Assembly: GCF_003945595.2 (NCBI RefSeq)
Contig: NW_024104366.1
Coordinates: forward strand, 1 to 64,000
DNA length: 64,000 bases
Direction: 5' to 3'
DNA from: Pipra filicauda
Taxonomy: Eukaryota; Chordata; Aves; Passeriformes; Pipridae
This document shows positions 28,401 to 38,790 of the stretch, piece by piece. Each line of letters starts with the position of its first letter. Position 1 is the stretch's first letter. The position numbers were made by a program, and so were the translations under genes. A model generated the notes under the pieces. It ran no database searches, had not been told where the DNA came from, and worked only from the letters and a program-made list of their open reading frames with translations.

Positions 28401-28897
28401 TTTGTATCCTACACATTACTGTGATTCATAGGTTTTATTTATTAAAAAAAATTCCCACAGGTGGGATTTCAGATTTTTTGCCATTCCCTGTGCTCATCTT
28501 CCAAAGTCCTAGCAAAATAAGAGCAAATCATACGAGCTCCTGATTAAACCAGGAAGCAAATCTGCATGCATGCAATTACAGTGTCTGCAAGGGCAGACGC
28601 AGATGACAGTAATTCATACTCTAAGAAATGGGCTTGTGTATTTGGCAGATTAACTGTTCTGTATTCCATTGCTATGAGGTATGGAAACTGTACTGTGAAA
28701 CAACCATTACTCATTCCTTCAGCTCTAAGCACGTAGGTCTATCAAAAGCAAGCCAGTCTGGAGAGGGTGGGGGGTGAGGGCTGGAAAGAGAAGAGTCTAC
28801 ACGTTTCAGATTAACGCTTCTCTTGAATGGTTTCTTTTATTTCATTTCCCCTACTTTATAAATTAGCAAATACAGTAGGCCCAGAAGGGAAATGTGC

Positions 28898-28934
28898 AAG
28901 GGAAGAAGGAGAGAGGGGAGGGAAAGGGAAGAAG
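28898..28934 (+). repeat. 37-nt polypurine tract
   Basis: An uninterrupted run of A and G (aagggaagaaggagag... to gaag). Such tracts can form triplex DNA. On the RBMS3 sense strand it is a polypyrimidine run. Confidence 0.8.
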
Positions 28935-30199
28935 CAAAAGCAGCCAAAAACTCTCCAACTTGTTCATTAGGGGGTTTTGTGTTTGAACATCTGAATGAAT
29001 CATGTGTCTGTTTTTCATTATTCTCCATATGTATTTGTTCTCTGCTTTGTTCATAGATTTCTGGCCATGTTGTCGTGAATGTGCTTATTTTGTTTTATAT
29101 ATTGTTCTATTACAGGGTGATTGTTACTTCTTCTCTGTCTCACTTAGCAGTTATGCCACCAACAAAGAGCAATCTGAAAATGAGAGGTTACGTCAAAAGG
29201 TTTCCCTAGTGAACTCCCTTGCAGCATATATGATTACTTTAGATCTGACTGCTTAATTCATACCAGAGAAAAATCCTCAGATAACACTGCTCCTTAGCAT
29301 GATAGGAATGTGAAGGGTATCTTTTTAAAAATCTGAGGAATACTGGAGAATAACTTAAAGTCCAGTGCAGAGTGGTTTCCTCGTTTTTCAAAGAGGTAAC
29401 CTAATACTTCTGGCTAAGCAGCAACTTATTTTAACAGATCTGCTGTTACATGGGGGGTTTGAAATAATTTCTTTGCTAAATTAAATATTTTCTACTTTCA
29501 CCTTTGTTTTACACCTTGGTCAACACACAAATGACACTGAAATAAATTCATAAGTCACTAACCACGTGATAACTTCTATCATCTCCTTGAATTTAATCCA
29601 CCCTACTTCACTGGATACATATCACAGGATGATGTGTTCACTTAAAAAGATAGTCTCATACTTGGCAGAAAGTGAATGAGACCCAGAAAACTGGAAAGGA
29701 GCAAACAAATAGCATGGGTTTTTTCTTAGTTGTTTTTTGGTTGTTGGGGTTTTTTTGGTGGGATTTTTTTTTTAAGGAATGGATGTAGACTCCAGTGTGT
29801 TAGAGATACTTTCAAATTCTGAAAAATCTTAGAGTAATTAGTCATATAAATCCATTCACAGACCCTCAAAGGTAACACATGATTAGTACAATGCAGCATA
29901 GACTGAGTAAGAGTAAATAATGTCATTATCATAATTTTGTCTAAAAGTATATAACGAGTGTTATAGATAGCTCAGTACTATATATTTTAGTTAAATCTTG
30001 CTTCTCTCTCATAACTTGAGCAGATGGGAGAAAAAAGGTCTAGCTGAAAAATGCTGTGATGTAGGTGTCAAACAACTAAGCAGATCCAATTTTAAGAAGT
30101 GTTCAATGGCTCACTGTTGTACTACCTGATATACTGAGAGAGTTTCCTCAAAAGTCTTCTGGTATTTTTCAGTCTTTTCCACATTACCTTGTCCAGTGG

Positions 30200-31080
30200 A
30201 TTAAAGAAACCATTTATTAACTGTGAAGAGGATACTAAAGGGGTAAGTGCTGCAAGCACTCTGTAGGCTTAAGATTATTCTCAAATCTTAGTAAATTAAG
30301 CAATAGCCAAGAAAAAAATAGGACAAAATTCAGTACAGACAAATTAAAAGTTCTAGCTTTAGGAAGAAATAATCAACAACACAGAGCAGAGCACACAATA
30401 TGGAATGCCTGGCTCGAAGCAGTGCTGGAGTAAAGAATAACAGAACTGGGGGTTGCAGAGAATCTCTTAGCATAAATCAGCACCATTGTTCTCATGCAAC
30501 ACCCTGTGCCTCACAAATGTATCTATATTTAAAATATGCAGCTATTTATATGTATACATCAACAAAGAGGAGAGTCACGTGATCACAGAGAAGACAAATG
30601 ATATAACCTCTCCATGCTAGTTAAAATTACAAGATTTAGGGCATCTGAAATCCTATGCCCAGTTCCAGGGTCTTAAAGTAAGGAGCGAGCTAATTAGAGA
30701 CAGACTAGCAAAGTGCAACATAATCAGAAATCTAAATAAATTCCCTTTAAGGAAAAAGTTAAAGGACTAGTGGTTAGTCTAAAGAAAAGATAAGGCAGTC
30801 TTCAAATATATATGTTTGCTGCAAAAAAGAAAAGGAATAAACTGCTCTGCATGTCCACTGGGGATAAGAAAAGAAGCAATAGACTTAAACTGCATCAAGA
30901 GAGATTCGGGTTAGACATTAGGAAATGCTTCATTAAAGTGAGAAGAGGGAGCGTTATCACAGACTGCCTGAGGAGCTGGAGGAATCTCCACCCCTGGAGG
31001 CCTTTGAGCGAAGGTTACAGAAATACCCGTCAGCAGTGGGTTAGAGTTGATCTTGCCCCAAGGCAGGTCCTGACCATTTC
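30200..31080 (+). mobile_element. Ancient CR1 LINE remnant, 3' region
   Basis: Plus-strand landmarks in order are acaaaattcagtacagac with a degraded tttaggaagaaataatcaac (about 30320-30375), a long diverged middle, catgtccactggggataag (about 30850), ttcgggttagacattaggaa (about 30905), and gaatctccacccctggagg (about 30981). These match the order of old CR1 3' sequences. The terminal octamer tail is not clear, and a T-rich run at 31112-31125 follows. Confidence 0.7.
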
Positions 31081-32669
31081 AGGTTGCTTCCACTTCGGGT
31101 TCCTGGAAAGCTTTTTTTTTTTTTTCAGCCTTACTAAAGAGAAAGGAAATGTACCCAGCATTTAAAGCAGTAAAACATCTATTCTTTTCATGCCATGAAG
31201 CATACTGTTAATAAATCCAATTATGTTTATGATCTTTTAATGGCATCACTTATGTCATAAAGACCCATTTTTGAAAATACAAATAGATATCTCTGCCCTA
31301 CAGTGTAATACAACAGCAAGAAAGCAAATTTTTACAAAATTCCAACTCACTCTTATATGGCTCCTACTATGATAATCTCAAAGCTAACTACAATATGAAG
31401 AACACCAAATCCAACCATTTTTCTTTCTTAAAATTCTACCATTCATATTCTTCACAATATTTTTCACTTTGTGTTTCACATTTTGTATTTCACAAACAGA
31501 TCCATTCCTTTCCTTGTTTACCACTGGCAATGAGAACAAAGGAAGTTCTGCTCACGAGGGTATTCCTTTATAATGCAATCCAAAAAAAAAGCAAGAAATC
31601 CATCAAAACTCAAACACAATCAGGTCTTGTTCCTGCTGTGATATTCAAAGAAATACAGACTGATGTTATCAGAATTGTGGCAGAACAGTGCCCCAAGGAA
31701 ATGAAACACACATTCAGTCAAAAGCAAATGCATAGCAGTGCAACTTACGATGATGGCCCATGACTGACTGAGGTGGTAGAGCTTTCTAAGACTAGAATTG
31801 CAGTCTTCCAACTTACTTTTCTCCTGAGTAGCTAATGAATACTGTTTCTGACAGGCAATAGATAAAGTCCTACACTTCTACAAACTTCTAAAACAGCTCT
31901 GGCACAGATGGCAGGATTTTGCCCTATCTCATAATTTCCCGAAATGTCTTCTCTGCTGCTTCTCTGCACAACTTATCTGGGCACTCATGAGATATTCCTG
32001 AACTGCAATGCCTTTTCTTTTTACTAACTCATATAGAAATGCTATCCAGAATGTGCTTCTTATCAGAAGAACCCATTCTAGTAGATCTTATTACTCCAAA
32101 AGGATTCTGTACACCACTAGTGTAAAGTGAGTCACCTTAAAGCACAGCTTCTCCCCCATAGATTTGATGACACTGCAGACTCATAAAGCAGTAACAATTC
32201 TAGTCCTGAGATACTACTAGACATGTTAGCCTATATTTATCTCAGCAAATATAGCTATATGGACACACATTAAACTTTATATTTCACCAAAAAATGTTTT
32301 CATACATTCACAGAAAAATTAAGAACATAAAACTGAAAGAGGAATTATTTTTATATCTTGGTTTTGAAACTTGTAGATCTATTTGTGTCATAAAGAATAT
32401 TTTCTTCTGCCATTAGCATAAGACAAGACTTCACAAAAATGTAAAAATTAGACCAGGTTTTCCTTGGGAATCTTTGCCCAAAAGTTTCTCAGCTTTATAT
32501 AGGAAATCAATTTGCATCACTGATGATATCATTCAAATCAGACAGCACTATGTGGTTAGAAGGTAATTTACTCTTCTGCCGAAGCAATTTAATACTTGTT
32601 CTGATTTGTGATTTTCATTTTGTTTGTTAATGAAAAAAATTAATGAGCAATGTTACTGGAAGCACAACT

Positions 32670-32748
32670 CAAAGCTTTGGCGTTATTAAATATGTTTGTA
32701 ATATAGTGTGCATTATGTTGATTGCACAGTTGGAACCAAAGCTTTGGC
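32670..32748. repeat. Two copies of CAAAGCTTTGGC downstream of exon 3
   Basis: The 12-mer CAAAGCTTTGGC occurs at 32670-32681 and 32737-32748. Its first ten bases, CAAAGCTTTG, are a palindrome. In RBMS3 transcription order the copies begin 66 and 133 nt after exon 3, within the intron flank where splicing regulators usually bind. Confidence 0.8.
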
Positions 32749-32805
32749 AGTCAAGCCACCAGTCAATCATTCAAACCGATAATGAACTTGCAGGGTGGAC
32801 ACCTT

Positions 32806-32813
32806 GTACGTAC
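32806..32813 (-). other. RBMS3: Self-complementary donor site of exon 3 (GTACGTAC)
   Basis: The exon 3 donor reads AAAG then GTACGTAC. The first six intron bases, GTACGT, have C at +4 instead of the usual A, making a weaker U1 match than exon 2's GTAAGT. The eight bases are an exact palindrome. Donor position and frame are fixed by the protein homology. Confidence 0.8.
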
Positions 32814-32872
32814 CTTTGCACTGATTTGTGTTTTTGTCAAGAATTGCCTTTGTGGATACAATTTTTCCATAC
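32814..32872 (-). CDS. RBMS3: RBMS3 exon 3: middle of RRM1 (59 nt)
   Basis: This short exon was found by looking for the protein segment that must follow exon 2. Read on the minus strand it is one base (G), then 19 codons for YGKIVSTKAILDKNTNQCK, then one base (G). The acceptor is a good one, ctccatag after a pyrimidine-rich stretch, and the donor is GTACGT. The initial G completes the proline codon split with exon 2. The final G starts the glycine of the RNP1 octamer (KGYGFVDF), so the intron cuts RNP1 after its Lys. The segment covers helix 1 to strand 2 of RRM1 and the lead-in to strand 3. At 59 nt it is not a multiple of three, so skipping it would shift the frame inside RRM1. It is too short to appear in a normal ORF scan. 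Confidence 0.96.
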
Positions 32873-35800
32873 CTATGGAGAAAACAAAAAACAGAAGTAC
32901 ATGTTATTATTTTCTAATAAAGTACATAGTGATTTTTACACGCATATAAGACATATACTAGGAAGATATCTAGTGCTCTGGGGGAAAAAAAAAAAAGACA
33001 TAGAGCCAAACTATAACTCATAGGGTAAAACAGACCCTTGAGTTTTAGTACGGGACCAGAAAACACTTAAAATATCTCATGAAGAGGGAATAGCACCAGT
33101 GGGAAAGAATGGGAACACCCTGCCTAAGCATACTCTTCGATACCAGCAAAGATTTGAGTCAATTTTGTGCCTGTGAGTGACATGTAACCACTCAGCTTAA
33201 GATAAAGGGAACTGTCTCTCCATCTCTCTGTACTCTGTTTTAGTGACTGATGCAAAGTGAGACTTTCCATTTCACTGTTTTTCCTTTTCCTAAGAACCCA
33301 CAAAAACATTTGTTTCCATTTGACTTTCATTTTTAGGAGGAAAAACATGCTTTGCTTTATTTTGTTTCAGTATGAAACCAGTGAGGAGGAGGAGGGAAAA
33401 CTGACCAAAAGGCATTAACAAGTTGCGCAAACTAAGTGAGCCTCAATTCAGCCATCTGTTAGGAACCAAAGAAAGACATACAAGCCTTCCTCCCCGTCAG
33501 CCCCCTCCACGCCCTTTTTTTTGCTGGCTCTGTAGACCAGCAGGATCTCGTGCTCTGAAGGCAGGCATAACCCATTGTACACTGCACCATGACGTGTACA
33601 TGGGCAGGTAGCTGTGAGTTTATTCTGCCATAGCTGGCTCCACTAGAACCAAATACATAACAGATTAATGTTAACCATGAGATCACATGCTTTTCTAACC
33701 TCAGGTGTTTTCCAGAATAGGTGCCTCTATACTCACTTATGTTCCACTTAATTTTATAATTTTTCATGGTAATACCTGAAGTTGATTTTGGCCTCTAAGA
33801 TCTTAAAGCATGTCTTAAGAAGGCAAAGCTAAATTCTCTTGCAGTGTGATTTATGGCTGTTCAGTGGGCCAACTTACCCAGCAGGAAATTTGAACTGTGT
33901 GGTGCATCTTCATTTATTTGATTTATTTAGATTCAATATCAAATATATGAAAAACATGCAAAAACATGCCTATCTTGTACAGTAATGGGTCTCTGACAGA
34001 TATATGGAAAAAGAATCCAACAAAAATCAGTGGCTAACCCACACCAACCTCAAATAAAACACAACCCCTACCTAAACTTCCGCCAACAAAAACTAACACC
34101 CAGCCCGCATTTCAGTCCAGCCACTCCTAATGAATTGATATGTTGTTTCATCCAAGTCACGTGAGAGCTAGAAGTTAACATTTCTTGCCAGCAGAGACAG
34201 GCATTGTGGTTCCACTGCTTCTATTACAGATTTCCCAGTTATTTTCTACATACTGTGATCCTGCAAACACTTAGTTACAGTGGAGATTTTACTCACAAAA
34301 TTCTGTTTGGTTCAGGAGACCGTTTACCTCCCACATGCAAAGTTATGTGCACACCTTCACATTTGCAAAAACAGACATCAGAGTGGTAAGAGGCACCACA
34401 ATAACAAACACTGTTATAGGCAATTAGCCATATGTTGGTGATTTAATGTACTGCTGCAAACCTTGAGTGATACCACAAGAAAGTAATTGGAATTAATTTG
34501 GACACTGTTTTACAAAATATTTCAAGGAATTATCCTACAGTAATCAGAACATCAGTTCTGATGAAAAATGTTCATTTGTGTGCTGCATGAAATTGGGAAG
34601 GTATTTTGTTCGTACAAATGTAGTCATATTTCTCCCATATGTCAAGAGTGGTATTAAGGTTTGTCTCCTCTCCAAAGTTGTTTGGCTTTCTGTTTGTCTG
34701 AGTTTAATTGTGATTTGATTCGCTCAAAAGTACAAAGAATATATTCCTCAATGGGAGTGCTCACAGAAATAATGATGAAGTACATCAAAAGAGTTACCCC
34801 TTGTTTTCTCATATTTAAATGGAAACTACTATAAAATTCAACAGCCTGCACACCTGTGTCCTACAAATTACTGATATGACTAATGTAAAAAAAAATACAA
34901 AGTATGGTCTCCTTGTTGTGAAAAAGTGTGAGCACCGCTTAATATCCTCCTGAGTTATGGTTCATGGAGGTACTGTTTCAAAGATTTTGAATCAAAACTT
35001 CTGTTCATAAAAGGATAAATATAGAATTGAGTTCATCTCAATGCCATATTACCAACCCTTCAACATAATGGCTGTATCGTTAAGGATAATCTACTGTATC
35101 ACACTATCCAAGGAAGTAGACAAGAATCTGTGAGATGGTTACCTCAAGAATGTGTCTATTGAGCACCTGAAGTGAAATTGCTATGCAAAAGATTTTCAGA
35201 CACTCTTCCTGAAGTGTTATCTAAATGCATAATAAGCACAAATAGAATTGTTTAACTACTTTTAGAAACCCACTCAATCATTTATATCCAATTATACTCT
35301 TAGTACTTTTCTATGTAATAATTTTCATGTAAAACCAGGTGGTCAGATTTTGAAAGACCTTCCATGTTAGGAGCAACTGCACAGACTAGGAATTCACCTC
35401 ATGAAAGAAGGACCCATGCGGTGAGATAGTGACTAGATGTCTTCATTGATTCTCATAATACATAAGGACTGGCCAGATAATTATAAGACTTAAAAAATGA
35501 AAGTTTCGGAATGGAGAGTTAGTTGTGGAACTCATTGCCATAGCCCACATTGATGCCCCACAGAGCACACCACTATAAAAAGCTATTGTATGGCTTCTAG
35601 GATGGAAAATCTGTCATGAAATTAAAAGCCAAGACACATTTGTGGCCCTGGAAGTCACATACTACCAGGAACTGTGAGAAGATACCACAGTAACATCATC
35701 ACATGTTGTCCCTCTTTTAACATCAGGATACCTACACAGCTGCTGAAACAAATTCCTATCTGACCCAGCCTCTACATTCTTACATTCCAAGATTAAATTG

Positions 35801-37679
35801 GGGGTGGAAATACCTTCTTACAAACATAAACATTTTTACTTTCTCGTGTATTTATCAGTTTAGGGTGAAACTCTTCAAGTCATCTGATACCCACTATTGA
35901 AAATACAAAAGTCACTTAAAAACTCTTCACTTACAAACAGCAGTAACTCACACCATGTCACACAGAAGGCAGAACTAAGGGAATAGCCCACAGTGCTGTG
36001 CAAAGAGAAAACAATCTCCCTGTTCAGTCCAGACTACAGAGTTATGTCAAAAATCACTCTTGAGAGCCCCATCCCATGGCACCCCACATTTTCAGGCTAC
36101 TCAGCAGACTCAGGAAAGATGCAAGCAATGCAGAATGAGCCCTTAACGTACATCAAAGTTGCAGTATCAATAAATCATTTCAAGAGCTTTCAGGCAGGCG
36201 GTCGATGAGCACTTATACTGCAGACAAAGCTCAAACCCCATCATTTCCAGGAAGTTATTTGAAAACTCCTGTTAAAATGGACATAGTTCCTGAAGGAAAT
36301 GCTTCAGCTGTGACTGATACCACTCAAAAAATGTGGTATCGCTTACCCAGTGCCCAAGACAACCTAAACAGATGGGAATTTGCTGTCTCACAGCAAACGA
36401 AGGATTTGAACCATTTCTCCTTCTGCCTATGGGGAGCTGGGCTACAGGGAAGGCAACTGGGCAAACAGGGTTAGGAGGCAAGTGACATTCAGCTGCTCAA
36501 GGCAGAGGAACCAGGTGCCACCCACTAGACTGCTGACAGGCCAAGGTGGGAAGCTGGCTGAGGGACAGCTGTGACCAGGAGATGCTGTGTCAAAGAAGGG
36601 ATTTCCTGGGAGGCCAGGCTAGTTGGGACCACTCAAACTTTTCAGATTTTCCATGTTGTTATGGAAAACAAAAGCCTCTAGGATAGGCAACGGGTGCACA
36701 GACATGTACAAAATATTGCACTGGATTTTTCCCAATTCCAGTTACTGCTTGTATGCTTCAAATACATACGAAACTTGGAACTGAAACTCAAGTAACCGGT
36801 GTACAGAGTTCTTCCTTCCCTAGTTAAACCAGTGGAGTTATCATGTAATTTCCAAGTTCAGAGCTTAACAATTATATCCCCAGCATTCAGGTTCACTCAA
36901 GGCCTCAAGCATTGCTCAGAGCACAATCCACTCAACTGAAAAGTCTACACTTCTGGGCATTTAGGTATTATATGCTTTTATCTTGAGAACTTTTGCACTA
37001 GGATGAATTTGACCAGCAGTAATTGGATTTGGATAAGCAACTCCGAGGCTCTTTCATTCTTGTGAATTAATATCTAAATAGCATAACTGAGTTTATTTTG
37101 TTTAAAGCAGACTTTATTAGGCAAATCGTGGATTTGGGGAGAAAATAAAAAAGCCCACATTATGGAGACCTAAAGTACAGAAGGAATTCCTGCTGAATTT
37201 CTTGGAGAGTCACTTTTCCTATAATACACTGCCACATGAACTTATGACATCCAAATAAATATAAAAGGGAAATGACTCCAAAAAAAATTTTTGATTTGCC
37301 ATGATAATTTCTGGTCATTTCATTTACTGCATGACATTTTAAATGCTTGTATTTTTTCCCAAAAATACAAGACATTACTATGCTATCTGACAAAGACTGA
37401 CTTACTTTATTGACCTTTCCCTGTATATTATTTTTAATTTAAAAAAAAAATAAGTTCAGACAACACTCATATTCACACAAAAATACAACAACAAAATACA
37501 TGTCATTCAGAGCACCTCTTCTTTTCACAGACTATGTGCATGGTTTGGGGAACAAACAGAAGGAGCTACTGGCAGCAAACCTATGGTGTACAGGACTGAC
37601 AAGACTGTACTTCTGTTAAGAGTTTAACATCTGGCTGCTCTGTCTCCTCTACTTACTTTAGTCTGGCTGTGATGTTTAC

Positions 37680-38790
37680 AAAAATCATTCCTTCACTAAA
37701 CACAATACTTTTGATACTGCCTCTCACAATATCCTTCTCGACAAAGTCTCCAGCACACAGCTGGATAAACACATTATGCAGTGGGTGCTCATGGGTTGAG
37801 CACAGAGGGTAATAGTGAATGCGACAACATCAGACTGGAGACCTCTCACTAGTGGGGTTCCACAGGGCTCCATCTTAGGCCCTGTTCTCTTCAACATCTT
37901 CATAAATGACTTGGATGCAGGACTTGAAGGGATATAAGTTTGCAGATGATACAAAACTGGGAAGAACTGTTCACTGCCTCAAAGGCAGAGATATCCAAAC
38001 AACTTAGTGGGCTGAACAATCACTATTTGTATGAAGTTTTAACAAGGGCAAGTGCCAGATTCTGCACCTGGGATGGGGTAACCCTGAATGTACGTACAGA
38101 CTGGGGAATGAAGTGCTGGAAAGCAGGGCCATGGAAAGGGACCTGGGGATCCTGGTCAATGGTAAGTTGAATATGAGTCAGCAGTGCCCTGACAGCCAAG
38201 AGGGCCAACCATGTCCTGGGGGACATCAGGCAAAGCATCGCCAGCCAGCCGAGGTAGGTAATTGTCCCGCTCTGCTCTGCACTGGTCTCACCTTGACTCC
38301 TGTGTGCAGTTTTGGGCACCACAATATAAGAAACATGTAAAGCATCCAAAGGAGGGCCACGAGGATGGTGAAGGGTCTAGAGGGGAAGCGCTATGAGGAG
38401 TGGCTGATGTCACTTGCTCTGTTCAGCCTGGAGAAGAAGAGAGTGAGGGGAGACCTCATGGCAGTCTACAACTTCCTCATGAGGAAAATCAGAGGGATCT
38501 GATCTCTTCTCTCTGGTGACCAGTGACAGAACCCAAGGGAATGGCCTGAAGTTGTGTCAGGGGAGGTTTAGGTTGGATATTAGAAAAAGGTTCTTAACCC
38601 AGAGCATGGTTGGGCCACTGGAACAGGCTGCCCAGGGAAATGGTCACAGCACAAAGCCTGACAGAGTTTAAGAAGCATTTGGACACTCTAAAGCACAGCC
38701 CTGATTCTCAGGGCTGTCCTGTGCAGGGCCAGGAGTTGGACTCTAATAATCCTTGTGGGTCCCCTCCAACTCAGGATATTCTGTGAAGTT
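37680..38790 (+). mobile_element. CR1 LINE, 3' 1.1 kb with end of reverse transcriptase
   Basis: This is the longest mobile element here. The plus strand encodes broken but readable CR1 reverse-transcriptase segments: an FDTASHNILLDKV-like stretch at the left, [17 protein letters not shown] near 37850-37905, and FADDTKLG near 37935-37965, the palm catalytic motif. A frameshift falls just before FADD, and stops follow. The 3' UTR continues through gcctggagaagaagagag and aggttggatatt and ends at about 38790 with tattctgtgaagtt. The 5' end is truncated. The element is not capable of retrotransposition. Confidence 0.92.

Larger units (their letters stand above)
1..32813 (-). other. RBMS3: Intron 3 of RBMS3, 5' portion
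   Basis: This non-coding DNA follows the exon 3 donor (GTACGT, 32813-32808) and runs off the left edge. I looked on the minus strand for the next exon (RNP1 remainder GYGFVDFDSP) and did not find it, so the intron is probably longer than 32.8 kb. It holds ancient LINE/CR1 remnants (6241-6646, 15220-15480, 15950-16140, 21540-22440, 30200-31080), two younger CR1 3' ends (10690-11121 plus, 14541-14890 minus), three MIR-like remnants (11411-11537, 11582-11648, 13588-13690), a hairpin at 3856-3881, and a 13-base C run at 20789-20801. The stretches 1-3800, 6650-10680, 16150-21500 and 22450-30190 hold nothing else I can name. Confidence 0.85.

Noticed and set aside
28761..28780. Possible G-quadruplex
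   Set aside because: It has only three separable G triplets under the usual loop rule.
32643..33023. 126-codon plus-strand open frame
   Set aside because: It runs antisense across RBMS3 exon 3; the true coding strand is the minus strand.
35340..35640. Possible L3/CR1 remnant (ttgtggaactcattgcc)
   Set aside because: Only one short landmark matches and the flanks do not follow LINE order.
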